64,000 nt of DNA from Nansenia antarctica (lineage: Eukaryota; Chordata; Actinopteri; Argentiniformes; Microstomatidae): assembly GCA_963989245.1 (NCBI GenBank), contig CAXDII010000112.1, forward strand, positions 839,501 to 903,500. Reading direction: 5' to 3'. Of the stretch, positions 53,497-64,000 are shown piece by piece. Position 1 is the first letter of the stretch; each line of letters opens with the position of its first letter. The position numbers were made by a program, and so were the translations under genes. The notes under the pieces are model-generated. The model worked only from the letters and a program-made list of their open reading frames with translations. It was not told where the DNA came from and made no database searches.

Positions 53497-54044
53497 ATGA
53501 GCAGAGCTCCAACCCAGGTTCAGACAGCGAGCCCAGCTCCACCACATCAGGAAACCATCAACAACACAGACACTCAGGAGAGAAAACACACCACTGCTCC
53601 CAGTGTGGCAAGAGTTTCAGTCGAGCAGGACTCCTGAAGACACATCAGAGAATACACACAGGAGAGAAACCATACCAGTGCTCTGAGTGTGGCAAGAATT
53701 TCACTCAGGCAGGATCCCTAGTTGAACACCAGAGAATACACACAGGAGAGAAACCATACCAGTGCACACAGTGTGGCAAGAGTTTCATTCATGCAGGACA
53801 CCTAAAGAGACACCAGAGAATACACACAGGAGAGAAACCATACCAGTGCACACAGTGTGGCAAGAATTTCACTCAGGCAGGATCCCTAGTTGAACACCAG
53901 AGAATACACACAGGAGAGAAACCATACCAGTGCTCCCAGTGTGGGAAGTGTTTCACTCGGGCAGATACCCTAAGGACGCATCAGAGAATACACTCAGTAT
54001 TTCTTCAGGGAGTTTGTTCCAGGAGCATGCAGCAGCGTGACTGA
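53497..54044 (+). CDS. C2H2 zinc-finger protein, last exon, copy 2
   Basis: The exon opens DEQSSNPGSDSEPSSTT in phase 1 and joins in frame to the donor at 38,350, giving a three-exon gene (37,284-54,044) with a last intron of about 15 kb. It has five complete C2H2 fingers (CSQCGKSFSRAGLLKTHQRIH and relatives) with TGEKPY linkers, against 17 in copy 1. The frame then leaves the array at HQRIHS and ends VFLQGVCSRSMQQRD, encoded by a Rex1-like LINE fragment (about 54,000-54,065). The protein is probably a short nuclear DNA-binding factor with a transposon-derived tail. Its finger sequences differ enough from copy 1 to suggest separate evolution of the arrays. Target unknown. Confidence 0.88.
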
Positions 54045-54065
54045 AAGCTGCTGCACCGTGTTTTA
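54000..54065 (-). mobile_element. Rex1-like LINE fragment ending the finger array
   Basis: TTCTTCAGGGAGTTTGTTCC and AGCATGCAGCAGCGTGACTG match 21,175-21,235. It supplies the last codons and stop of the zinc-finger frame. Confidence 0.85.
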
Positions 54066-54157
54066 AATATTTTTTTTATTTAAAAATAAATTAAAAGGCT
54101 GTAGCCAAAAATACAGATAAAAAGGGAGACAACTCTTGTAAACTGAAATCTAAAACA

Positions 54158-55682
54158 TACCGTATTTTCCGCCCTATAAGGCGCACTTAAAAGTCCCAAA
54201 AAAAAAAAAAAAACGACAGTGCGCCTTATAACCCGGTGCGCCTTATATATGGATCAAAATGTAAAAATTACATGACCAATATTTTTTTTTTAATAATAAT
54301 ACAATGTTTCAGTACGACTGGTAAACTGCAAAGCCGCACCGCTTGCAGCATTACGGTAATCAGTAAACGACGGCCGCCATCTTGGAATCTCCGCGAATGC
54401 TATTGTTATTCTATCATGTGCTCTGAATGGATGCCGTACTCACCCAACTGTTCAATTCGGACACTCACACCGCTTGCAGCATTACGGTAATCAGTAAACA
54501 CCGGTGTTGTGCTTACTCACAGTCCCACACCACAAGACCCCAAGTAAAGAAGACTAAACAGAGTTTCCGAGGGAACAAAGTGAGATTCTTGGTGCTTTCA
54601 ACTTGAAGTTTTAAAGTACCCACTCGATATAATAAACAACAGTTTAACGATCACTAAACACTTATCATTTGTGTATTGGATTCATTATTCTCGTTTGCCG
54701 GAGGCTACCGGTAAGGGAGGGTTGATTTGTAAACATACTTTCGTTTTAGCTCGTGTTCAAAAGCAAGAACTGTGTGTTCATCTAGTTATGTGTAGTTATG
54801 TGTTTTTAGCATGTCGATGTTCTCCCAGTATGTTGTCATGTTATTAAAATACAGTTTAGACCTTCGTAGCGATGTGTTTTGTTAGCTGTTAGCCGCTAGC
54901 AGCGTTTGTTGTGGTTTGGTCAGATTCACTTTTCTCCCATTCAGTGTTTGAGATGAACCAACATTCAAATACGCCTGTCGTGTTCAATCTTTCTCTGATT
55001 TGAATGTATGACACATCATTTGAAAGCTTACAATCTGTAGTTTAAGCATGTGTAAAAACTGAAAAAGTACGTTGCACATTTCACCAGGAGCTGTCACATA
55101 TTGGTTGTTGGTTATAATTGTATAGCCTATTGGTTGTTTTCTGGTGTTGTTTTGCTCTGTTTGTAGTCTACTTGATGTATTTTTATCAGCTGTTAAATCA
55201 CCACAGCGGTTAATCCACTAATAGAGATAATAGCAGATTGAAAATGCTTGTAGCTAACTACTCTATATCTCGTGGTTGCAGCTATTGCGAATTGCTATTC
55301 ACGCGAGTCAGCTGTGAATCACCGCAGGTCCTTGACGCTTGTTGCAAAAATGGATGACGAACGGCTGATACTTGAGGTGGAAAAATATATATTTTTGACA
55401 GTGGAGCAGGTAGAACGTTGATGGTGACAACGCTCAGGTGGAGCTTGGACAACGGGAAGTTGACACAACACCGATGGAGAGGTGACGCAACGCAGTAGGT
55501 GGAGCTTGGGCGTAACGCAACCCCAGTCAAACGTTTGACTGCAGTATCTATTCTATGCGCCTTATAAGCCGGTGCGCCTTATAAGCCGGTGCGCCTTGTA
55601 TATGAAAAAATGTCTAAAATAGGCCATTCATTGAAGGTGCGCCTTATACTCCGGTGCGCCTTATAGGGCGGAAAATACGGTA
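54158..55682. mobile_element. 1.5-kb DNA element with CCGTATTTTCCG ends and TA duplication
   Basis: Inverted ends of about 29 bp (CCGTATTTTCCGCCCTATAA... and its inverse) are flanked by TA. GTGCGCCTTATA-type subterminal repeats occur several times at both ends. No transposase frame. This end sequence is widespread in fish; the superfamily is left open (ISL2EU/PIF or Tc1-like). Confidence 0.88.
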
Positions 55683-55864
55683 ATGAGATAAAACAAAAAC
55701 AATTATTTCTTACTGTAACTTGTTTAGTGAAGGCAACCACTTCTTCAAAGGCCAGTGTAGGGGCTGATTGATTGGTTGATTGATTGGTGATGAGAGTCTG
55801 CTGGGCTCCAAAAAAGGCTGCTTGGATGGGTGTGGCAGTGGGGGTGGGATTGTGATGGCGAGTG

Positions 55865-55867
<3 letters not shown>

Positions 55868-55926
<59 letters not shown>
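55868..55926. repeat. (GT)n microsatellite
   Basis: About 29 uninterrupted GT dinucleotides. Confidence 0.98.
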
Positions 55927-56236
55927 ATGAAGCAGAACCATGCCAGAATTTCCTTCCGCCATCACACCTATACTTAGATTGGCATCCCTCTAAACCAATC
56001 AATGCATCCAATCTGGCCTTCAACCAATGGGCTTCACCGGCAAGGCCAATATAAAAAGACTGGGACATCCCCTAGCAAGCCTTTTGCTGAAAGCATGTGT
56101 TGTTTTTTTTAGCTCTAGCAATAGTTGTATTTAGGGTCTTTTTTGTGCCTAGTGAATCTAGTAAGTGCTTTTAGTTCTGTAGTTTACTTTTTAGCCATAT
56201 TCTTCATTGTACCACACTTTGTAGTCTTCTAAGCCT

Positions 56237-56791
56237 TTGAGCACATTTCTTCTCAGACCTCTTTATCCTCTAACACCCTACATTAGAAAAGAAAAAACGT
56301 TTCTTCCTTTCTCTAGCACTGTGACTGCCAATGGCACGTGTTCATATCAAAGGTTTTACTTACAAAGACTGTTGTATAGTTGGTTCACTTACTTAGACAA
56401 ATGTACTTATTACAAACAGGGAAGACCCATTATGCTCAGTTTGGGCAGAAGTTTTAGTTTGGTCAGCTGTTTAGCCATTTGGCTGCTTTTACTGTTCTTT
56501 CACTTTGTATTAGGAACACATAAGAAAACTTCAAACCCAATAAAGTCTGTAAATCAAGGTGCTGCAGTTCATTTCTGTCTTGGGATTTGTGAGAAATGTA
56601 TACAAAAGGCCTCATATGTTGAGTTTAACCAGCTGACCAGCAGCACAGTAACATTCCACTACATAATAAAAATGCAGTGGGATCGTCACCGCCCTCATGT
56701 GGACAACATCATAACCTGCAACCTGCCACCTGGGTACACTGATACTGTGGCTACAAGGAGGAAAATTAGACCTCCCAAACAATTTGGATAG
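56237..56791 (+). CDS. Orphan open frame, 184 codons, function unknown
   Basis: The frame begins MSTFLLRPLYPLTPY, contains one hydrophobic segment at about residues 73-92 (SFSLVSCLAIWLLLLFFHFV) that could span a membrane, and ends RRKIRPPKQFG. About 180 bp upstream a CCAAT and a TATAAA-like sequence (near 56,020-56,055) could be a promoter. No domain or family was recognised and codon use is not distinctive, so it may be a chance frame in non-coding DNA. Confidence 0.25.
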   Translation: MSTFLLRPLYPLTPYIRKEKTFLPFSSTVTANGTCSYQRFYLQRLLYSWFTYLDKCTYYKQGRPIMLSLGRSFSLVSCLAIWLLLLFFHFVLGTHKKTSNPIKSVNQGAAVHFCLGICEKCIQKASYVEFNQLTSSTVTFHYIIKMQWDRHRPHVDNIITCNLPPGYTDTVATRRKIRPPKQFG

Positions 56792-56892
56792 AATAATGGG
56801 GTGACATAAGTTGTGGAGACCTGGCTTTAATTTCCTTAATTGGGACATGACATTGTGGGAAGTCAGCCATCTTGTTGTTTAATACCTATCCA

Positions 56893-57022
56893 GATTAATC
56901 TGATCTACTGCAACAATCACCAGGATAGAAACAGTTAGCAGATCGAGATAGAGAGTTTGGCTTCCCATAGACTCAATGTTAGAGCTCGATCTGCTAACTG
57001 ATTCTATGCTGGTGATTGATGC
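56893..57022. repeat. Inverted repeat with about 45-bp arms
   Basis: The left arm near 56,906-56,952 (with AGTTAGCAGATCGAG) and the right arm near 56,981-57,025 (CTCGATCTGCTAACT) are reverse complements with a few mismatches. It could form a hairpin. Confidence 0.7.
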
Positions 57023-57023
57023 A

Positions 57024-57480
57024 GTACAGTGTTTCCTCCCGGATTTTTCACATTAGTGGCGGAGCGCTCATTTGTCGCATAAAACGCGCACTGGCGCTCA
57101 AAACAAAGCCGAGCAGGTGATTTTATATAGAAGGTGATCAAATACCAATATATCCTACAGCTGCAGCGGAACGCGCATTACACACACACACAGAGAAAGA
57201 TCAATACGAAGTAGGCCTACATGAGAGTACACGTACACACACAAAACCGGCTAACGTTACTCACTGTTTACACAAGTAAAATCACAGTGTGACAGTCAGA
57301 TGGAGCATTCGGTAAACAACAACAGCAAGGTAATGCTATCAGTTGAGTTAAAGAAAACCAACTCTTACCTTTGAGGACACCAACATGAGCCCTGCTTACC
57401 CGTACCTCCGCCGTTCTGTTCGTGGTGATTTTAGAGGCAATAGATTATTTTTGCCCCGCGCATATTGCTATGAATAGTTC
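57024..57480 (-). mobile_element. hAT-like fragment sharing a block with 4135-4365
   Basis: CAGTGTTTCC near 57,028 resembles a hAT end. 57,195-57,470 is the inverted relative of 4135-4365, including the splice-donor-like CAAAGGTAAGAGTTGG on the minus strand. No transposase frame. Confidence 0.5.
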
Positions 57481-57488
57481 GAAGCTAG

Positions 57489-58958
57489 GTGCTTGTTATG
57501 TTATGTTATGTTAATTTTATTTATAATGCGCCCCCCATCCAACTTTTACATCGGCCCGGGGCGCAGCCCGGGTAAAGGAACAGATAAAGACAAAGACAAG
57601 GAACACAGAATCAGACACAGACGACTTAAACGTAAATCTCAGGCATACAATTCACAACAAATAGGGAGTAGACTTAGGGAATGTCATTTAGGAAGAGGTG
57701 GGTTTTTAACTTGGCTCTAAAGGAGTCCAGAGTGGGGGCAAACTTGATGGCAGAAGGGAGCGCGTTCCACAGGGTCGGTGCTATCACCGCAAAGGCACGG
57801 TCACCCTTCCTCTTGAGGTTGGTACGTGGGACCCTCAGTCTGAGTTGGGCGTCGGACCTGAGCCTGGGTCTGGGCCTTGAGGAGGTAGACTGGTCCAGGA
57901 GGTCCTTGATGTAGGGTGGGGCGAGACTGTTGAGAGCTTTAAAAACAAAGGTGCAGATTTTGAACTTCACTCTCTTCTTCACTGGGAGCCAGTGAAGGGA
58001 GATGAGGACAGGGGAGATGTGGTCCCTCATTTTGGTGCCTGACACCAGCCTGGCAGCGGCATTTTGGACTAGCTGCAGGCGGTAGATGGTCTTATCAGGA
58101 AGTCCAGCATATAGTGAGTTGCAGTAGTCGAGCCTAGATGAGATTAGCATGAGGACGACCCTCCTCAGGTCGTTGGGGGTGAGGAAGGACTTGATCTTGG
58201 CTATGATGCGTAGTTGGTAGAAACATGCCTTAACGACGGAGCTCACTTGTCGGTCAAGGTTAAGCTCAGAGTCAAAGATGACACCGAGGTTCTTGACATG
58301 TGGTCTGACAAGGGTGGACAGGCTTCCCATGTTGGTGCTGAGTTGAGTGATGGCGGTGGTGTTGCCGATGAGGAGGATTTCCCCCTTGCTCTCATTCAGC
58401 TGTAGGAAGCTCTGGGCCATCCACTCCTTCACATCGCGGAGGCAGTCCATCAGGCGCTTCAGATCGGCTGGGTCGTCAGTGTTGATTGACAGGTAGAGCT
58501 GGGTGTCGTCCGCATAGCAGTGGAATGAGATCTTGTAGCGTTGAGGGATTAGACATAGGGGGAGCATGTAGAGGGAGAACAAGATGGGACCGAGGATGGA
58601 GCCCTGAGGGACCCCACAGGTGAGGTTGGCTTGTCTGGAGGAGCTGTCTGCTATGTGGACGGCGTAGGTTCTATTGCTGAGGTAGGACTTGAACCACGAC
58701 AAAGCGGTGTCGGTGATGCCAACCTCCTGCTGGAGGCGATCGAGGAGGATGGCGTGGTCTATAGTGTCAAAAGCTGCGCTGAGGTCCAGGAGGACCAGGG
58801 CAGCACATTTCCTGGAGTCTGCGATGAGGAGGAGGTCGTTCCAAACCTTTAAAAGTGCCGACTCAGTGCTATGGCCAGGTCTGAAGCCAGACTGAAACTT
58901 CTCCAGGATGTTGTTCTGTTGGAGGTAGGGCTTTACGTTAGGTGCGAGAATGCTCGGT
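57489..58958 (-). mobile_element. Rex1/L2-type LINE, 5'-truncated
   Basis: It holds a long reverse transcriptase frame and a 3' tail with ATGTT repeats (57,496-57,515). The 5' break is near 58,958, in the middle of the polymerase gene. Confidence 0.85.
57674..58957 (-). pseudogene. LINE reverse transcriptase, C-terminal 425 codons
   Basis: The frame is open throughout. From the 5' side it reads KFQSGFRPGHSTESALL, LLDLSAAFDTIDHAIL (motif A, catalytic Asp), CGVPQGSILGPILFSLYM (motif B), CYADDTQLYLS (motif C, two catalytic Asp), NLGVIFDSELN, SSRLDYCNSLYAGLP and LQLVQNAAARLV, then the C-terminal WNALPSAIKFAPTLDSFRA. All polymerase motifs present are intact, but the endonuclease and the start are missing, so it is a 5'-truncated copy. 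The family is CR1/L2/Rex1-group. Confidence 0.9.
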
Positions 58959-59074
58959 TAACCCATTAGCGGGAACATTATTTGTTTCACAAAATAGGCT
59001 GATTTAATTGACCATGAACATCAGAGACATACATTACGAATGTTCATTTAAAATACTCTATACTGAGCACTGGT

Positions 59075-61028
59075 ATACATTTACATTTTTGGCATTTAGC
59101 AGACGCCTTATTCCAAAGCGACTTACAATCAATACATTTGAATACTAAGCATGTGAATCATCAGTCCACCATTCGTGGCAGGAAGAGTAATTGATAGAAG
59201 GACAAACCTTCTTCTACCACCTTCTTCTAAAACTTTTTTTTATTTTTTTATACTGGAGGAACAGAGAAACAGTACAAGGGGGACGATAGAAGTTCTTAGG
59301 GACACAGTAGAGGGGAAAGCGGACGTCTTTAGGAGACGTCTTTAGTACTGAGGGCAGAAGATGTCTCAGGAGGAGCAGTTAAGGTGTAACCTGAAGAGGT
59401 GGGTCTTCAGTCTACGACGGAAGATGGGTAGTGACTCTGCCGTTCTGACAGCCGTGGGGAGCTCATTCCACCAGTTGGGAGCCAGAGTTGTGAAGAGACG
59501 TGATCGGGCAGCACGACTGCTGTGCAGAGGTGGTGGGGCCAGTCGGCCAGCCGAGGTGGAGGAGCGGAGTGAACGGGCTGGAGTTTGGGGGGTTACCATT
59601 TCCTTCAGGTAGGCAGGGGCTGTCCCTTTAGCTGCCTGATATGCAAGCACCAGGGTCTTGAATCTGATGCGAGCTGCTATCGGGAGCCAGTGCAGGGTGC
59701 GAAGGAGAGGGGTGACATGAGAGTGTTTGGGGAGGTTGAATACCAGACGTGCAGCAGCGTTCTGGATGAGCTGCAGAGGTCTAATGGCGGAGGCGGGGAG
59801 ACCGGCCAGGAGTATGTTGCAGTAATCCAGGCGGGAGATGACCAGTGCCTGGGTCAAGAGATGCGCTGCCTCTCTGGTAAGGAATGGTCGTATCCTTCTG
59901 ATGTTATAGAGGAAGAATCTGCAGGAGCGAGCCGTTGCTGCAATGTTCTCCCCACAGGATAGTCGGTTATCCAGGATCACTCCAAGGTTCTTCGCTGTCA
60001 GGGAGGGGGTTACAGTAGAGCTCTCCACTGTGATAGAGAAGTCTTGGAGAGGGCAGGCTTTCCCGGGGATGAAGAGGAGCTCGGTCTTGTTAAGATTGAG
60101 CTTGAGATGGTGGTCAGCCATCCATGTTGAAATGTCAGCGAGACATGCAGAGATACGGGTTGCCACGTGTACATCAGACGGGGGGGGAAGGACAGGAAGA
60201 GTTGAGTGTCGTCTGCGTAGCTGTGGTAGGAGAGCCCATGTGAAGAGATTACCGAGCCAAGAGACTTGGTGTAGAGAGAGAAGAGTAGGGGCCCTAGGAC
60301 AGAACCCTGGGGTACCCCAGTGGAGAGGGTTCGTGTAGAAGACAGCGATTCTCTCCAGGTCACCTGGTAGGAGCGGCCCGCCAGGTAGGAAGAAAACCAG
60401 GAGTGTGCGGTGCCAGAGATGCCCAGTTCTGAGAGGATGGAGAGAAGGATCTGGTGATTGACTGTGTCGAAGGCAGCAGACAGGTCAAGGAGAATGAGAA
60501 CAGAGGAGAGGGAGGAAGCTTGAGCAGCGTGGAGGGCTTCCGTGACAGCAAGGAGCGCAGTCTCAGTGGAATGCCCAGCCTTGAAGCCGGATTGGTGGGG
60601 GTCTAAGTGATCCATCTTCTGGAGATAGTCAGTTAGTTGTTTAGATGCCACGCGCTCAAGGGTTTTGGAAGGGAAGGAGAGAAGGGATACAGGTCTGTAA
60701 TTGTGGACAGATGAAGGGTCAAGGGTAGGTTTCTTAAGGAGAGGCTTGACTCTGGCTATTTTGAAGGCCGCTGGGACAGATCCTGTGGATAGGGAGGAGT
60801 TGATTAGGGTGGTAAGGTAAGGAAGGATGTCGGCGGAAATGGATTGGAGAAGAGGGGAGGGGATGGGATCAAGAGGGCAAGTGGTTGCCCGCTTCGATGT
60901 GATAAGTTTGAGAATCTCATCGGGGGAGAGGGGGGAAAAAGATGACAAGCCAGAGACCGAGTGTCGAGGAGAGAGTTTGGAAGGGGTGTTAGCATCGTTA
61001 GTAGGAGGAGGGAGCAGTAGTATCTAGC
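59075..61028 (-). mobile_element. L2 (Maui)-type LINE, 5'-truncated
   Basis: The 3' end reads TTTGGCATTTAGCAGACGCC and AGCGACTTACAATC (59,085-59,140 on plus), a common tail of fish L2 elements. The coding region follows in two overlapping frames. The 5' edge is near 61,028. Confidence 0.88.
59366..60948 (-). pseudogene. L2-type LINE reverse transcriptase with one frameshift
   Basis: The upstream frame (60,948-60,010) contains NYRPVSLLSF, HQSGFKAGHSTETALL, LLDLSAAFDTVNHQIL (motif A), GVPQGSVLGPLLFSLYT (motif B) and YHSYADDTQLFLSF (motif C). Near 60,180 a frameshift, next to a run of G, moves the reading to the second frame (60,166-59,366), which carries LNLNKTELLFIPG, KNLGVILDN, ISRLDYCNILLAGLP, LQLIQNAAARLV and WNELPTAVRTAESLPIFRR. 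All catalytic residues are present; a single frameshift and the missing N-terminus prevent a full protein. Confidence 0.9.
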
Positions 61029-61265
61029 TGCAGCGGGCCGAATGGAATGTGAGGACGGAATGGAATGTGGGGCCGAATGGAATGTGCCTTTCAGGACGGA
61101 AAGCGCCACCCAGCGGAGAACAGTTTCCAGTAGTGATAAATTGGAGTATTGCAGCGGAGAACAGTTTCCAGTAGTGTGCTATACAAATACAATGTATTAC
61201 TATTATTATTATTATATTATTAAAGTGTGCTATACACTTTAACCATTTATTATTATTATTATATT
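61029..61265. repeat. Short tandem repeats and (ATT)n
   Basis: GAATGGAATGTG recurs three times at 61,037-61,090. CAGCGGAGAACAGTTTCCAG occurs twice (61,112-61,131 and 61,153-61,172). (ATT)n tracts lie at 61,199-61,222 and 61,245-61,268. Confidence 0.75.
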
Positions 61266-62465
61266 ATCATTGAGACAAAGTTACTAAAGTACATGGTTAC
61301 AATAGCAGATGCTAGAAATTAATGCGTTACAGCAGCTCACTTAAGAAACAACAAAATAAATAAGTGGCAGGGGAACTCCTAACACTAGCATTATGATGCT
61401 TTTCAGTGGTCTAGTTTTTACCCTCTCTTAAAAGAGGATCTAGTTTTCAGTCTTTCTAGAAACACAAGCCACATGTTAGACCATTCCCGTGGTTACACAG
61501 TAAACCCCTAGCAGACGAAAGAACCCAGAGCATTTTATGGAACTCACCTAAGATCTTATGCATTTCCTCATGGCCAATCATGCGTGGGAAACACCTAGAC
61601 GGAAAACACCCAACAACTGGCATTCTCCTTTATATACTATGTCCTTCATGAACGATTGATGCTCTCTCATGGCTGAACATTCAATACACACAATCAGTGA
61701 ACGTTTTTGTAAACCACCAAGACATGAAATGCTAAGTCTATTTCACGTGTGACATAATGCTTACTCCTCCCAAAAAATCGCCAATACCTACTGTTTACAA
61801 GAGGGAATCCAGTTGGATTCTATTGAGTTTATCATTGAACCATTGAGTTTAACATTCCGATTTGTAGAACTGACTGATGAAGTGAGTCAAATGATGATCT
61901 CTAGCATTTATGAATGTTACATCTGTGAATTATGCAATACTTAACATGAAGCCTGAAAGACTCAGCATAGATTGTGTATTAGTTATACATAATTGTGACA
62001 CCAACCACATGTACTTGATTCCCTCATAACCTAGGGTTAGATGGCACAGTCAAACCAAGAAATGGAACACGGATGGTGTTCCAAGTGCTATCCAGTTACC
62101 CCTAAACGCTGACCTTTCCTCAGTACCAAATCTTAACTCAGTAATGCAATACTGATGGCATCCTCTCGTGTTCCCAGTAGACTTCATATCAATAGGGTTT
62201 AGCTTTGTCAACAATACAGGGCAGTTCTACAAACAAGCCAGAGGATATACATACTGTATATGAGTAAATTAACTATACTTCATAAAATGTATTTTTCTTT
62301 TCTTTTTGCTCACACAATATATTAACAATATAAAACTCATAAGTAGTCACTGCAGCCGTTATCACAAGCTGTGCTCTTCTGTGTTCACTTACTTTTCCCA
62401 AAACTGACTTGTAATCTAAGTTGCCTAAACCAGATTGTCTACTTTTAAAAGGTCAGAGGACGGAA
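61266..62465. other. No gene seen
   Basis: AT-rich sequence without a convincing frame, splice site or element end. Confidence 0.5.
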
Positions 62466-62850
62466 CAGGTTTATTTGTTTATTTATTTTATTGACAATCC
62501 GTGGCAGCTAGGAAGGAGGTAGGGTTGAATAGATAGAGGGATACTGTGTTAATTCTTGTAAACACACCTACAATTAAAATTGGGTATAACATTTTACACG
62601 TCTTAAGTTTTACCAGGATGAAAATAGACAATATATATTTTGACAAATTTATTAAAAACAATATTACAACAAGATAATAAAAATACAATGAAAATAACAA
62701 TGCAGCAGTGTAAAGGTGCAGGAAAAGGCACACATCAAATGTACAGGTGTACATACAGTATATACATACAAATTGTACACTTAAAATAAAAAAATATTCC
62801 CACAATGCTCCACAGAGACTAATAACAGAACAAAATATAAGAATAAAAAT
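62466..62850 (-). mobile_element. Probable LINE 3' region
   Basis: TTTATTTGTTTATTTATTTTATTGA at the left and TGCAGCAGTGTAAAGGTGCA near 62,700 are like 3' untranslated regions of fish LINEs. The minus-strand frame across it is hydrophobic and AT-driven and is not taken as a gene. Confidence 0.35.
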
Positions 62851-62900
62851 GGGCGCTCTGGTGGCACAGTGGTAAAGTCTCTGCGTCCTCACTGGCAGGT
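62851..62900 (+). mobile_element. tRNA-derived SINE fragment
   Basis: GGGCGCTCTGGTGGCACAGT followed by GGTAAAGTCTCTGCG resembles the 5' end of tRNA-derived fish SINEs; TGGCACAGTGG fits a Pol III A box. The B box is not present. Confidence 0.55.
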
Positions 62901-64000
62901 GAGTCAGTAGGATACAACAGTTTCCACCTTTGGTTAATATGGCAGCAGTGTCTTTCTGTGTGGCTAGAGCACTAACAAGCACACAAGATGTAAAACAAAA
63001 ACTATAAAGTCAGGAAGGAGACGTATATCACAATAGACCAGTTTGTGCTGTCAAGGGGCTCTCTGACAGCTCTTTCAACTTGTGCTCTAGCCAAGGCATG
63101 AATACACTGCTGCTATGTTCGACAAATGTGGACACTTGGTTGGTTGAGTGTACAATGGCAGCTCCGTCAGTATACATCCATCAGGGTACAGAGCCTTTGG
63201 GAATGCGAGAGCCGGGGCCGGGGAGACGCGAGGGAGGGTCTGTGGGAATATTGGGAGAGAACACAAACGGGGTAAGGCAGGGTTTGGAAAGAAGGCAGGT
63301 TACTAGAAAAACACAAGGAGCAAGATAGTACCGTGAACATAAGGCTACGATCTGGCGATGAACTGCAGGTCTGGCAGGACCTCACTCTTTTCAGATTTCT
63401 CCTTGACCCACGCACCCGCTACCATTTTTACCACAGCAAAGCCGGCACCAAAAATCAACCCCAAAAATACCTTTCAATATCTTCACCGGACATGGGCTGG
63501 AAGTTTTGTCGTGCTGGCCCTCCCGCTTGGGATTCTGTAGACCGGGTTATGGTTACCCTTAAGCAACCCTCTGGCCTCATTGGTCCAAAAGGCAAACACC
63601 TGGCCATACCTTTCAAACAACAAAATTAATTTTAAGTATTGGATAGCAAAAGGCTATGGCCTTGATGCCTGGGCTTTTTCCAATATCTTTTTAATGATGT
63701 TATACTGATAGAATGTGGGTGTTAACTTATGCATCCAACAAATGCTCCATTAAGTTTCAGATGTTTTACATCTTCTGCCAGTGACCCTATACATTAAGTG
63801 TTACCAAAATGAATACACATATTGGTCAGGGCTGTCATACCCTTGTATTTTGAAACGCTCCATGAGAAAGAGCCTAATTGTTCTGTGGTTAAATGGTATT
63901 CTAACTTACCACATGGAACTCAAACCCTGTGTTCAGGACAAGGGACAGGGTGTACTGGAACAGACAAAGCGGAAGGCAATTTTATTCATAATGTTGACAA
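62901..64000. other. No gene seen
   Basis: Several short frames exist (for example 63,080-63,328 and 63,333-63,629) but none shows a domain, repeats or splice context. No element ends were recognised. Confidence 0.45.

Noticed and set aside
57681..61027. Plus-strand frames over the two LINEs
   Set aside because: They are shadows of the minus-strand reverse transcriptase genes.
62488..62982. Hydrophobic minus-strand frame of 164 codons as a membrane protein
   Set aside because: AT-rich composition drives the hydrophobic residues, and it runs over a LINE-like tail and a SINE fragment.

Overview
The window is eukaryotic and almost certainly from a teleost fish. It holds no operons or prokaryotic genes. 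Instead there are spliced exons, C2H2 zinc-finger exons, an immunoglobulin-domain Fc receptor-like gene, and a dense nest of fish-type transposable elements: Rex1/L2/L1-type LINEs, Tc1, hAT, a TTAA-inserting element, Ty3/Gypsy, and microsatellites. A clupeiform fish is a guess from the style of the zinc-finger gene; the sequence alone does not prove it.

Layout. (1) 1-16,024 is the last intron and last exon of a zinc-finger gene on the + strand; its upstream exons lie outside the window. (2) 45,180-54,044 is a second copy of the same intron and last exon. The two copies share an old Rex1-like LINE, a palindromic element carrying TTAGGG-like repeats, a Tc1-like element and about 200-280 bp of unique intron before the finger exon. 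Each copy then took its own insertions, and the other copy often keeps the empty site. The second gene's upstream exons are at 37,284-37,462 and 38,016-38,350; all three exons join in frame. In both copies the finger array is cut at its 3' end by an antisense LINE fragment, a different one in each.

(3) Between the two zinc-finger copies, on the - strand: an L1-type LINE (16,960-19,590); a 21-bp minisatellite that encodes a heptad repeat in the L1 ORF1 coiled coil (19,604-21,776, split by a Rex1-like insertion); a three-Ig-domain Fc receptor-like gene (21,957-24,972) whose membrane and tail exons are not visible; a 31-bp minisatellite (25,254-26,281); LINE remnants; a nearly intact young Ty3/Gypsy element on the + strand (29,390-34,178, 214-bp LTRs differing at one base, one 1,324-codon gag-pol frame); and a 397-codon reading frame of unknown function (35,111-36,304, - strand).

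(4) 38,949-44,733 is a large imperfect palindrome. Each arm carries a different hAT insertion and the opposite arm keeps the matching empty site. (5) From 54,158 to the end the window is repeats: a 1.5-kb TA-flanked element with about 29-bp inverted ends, a (GT)n tract, two LINE reverse-transcriptase frames (57,490-58,958 and 59,075-61,028), a SINE-like fragment, and about 3 kb with no recognised gene.

The real cellular genes supported here are few: two zinc-finger genes (one of them represented only by its last exon) and one Fc receptor-like gene. Nearly everything else is mobile DNA. Its main value is as a datable record, because the duplicated intron gives empty sites that fix element ends, target duplications and relative order.
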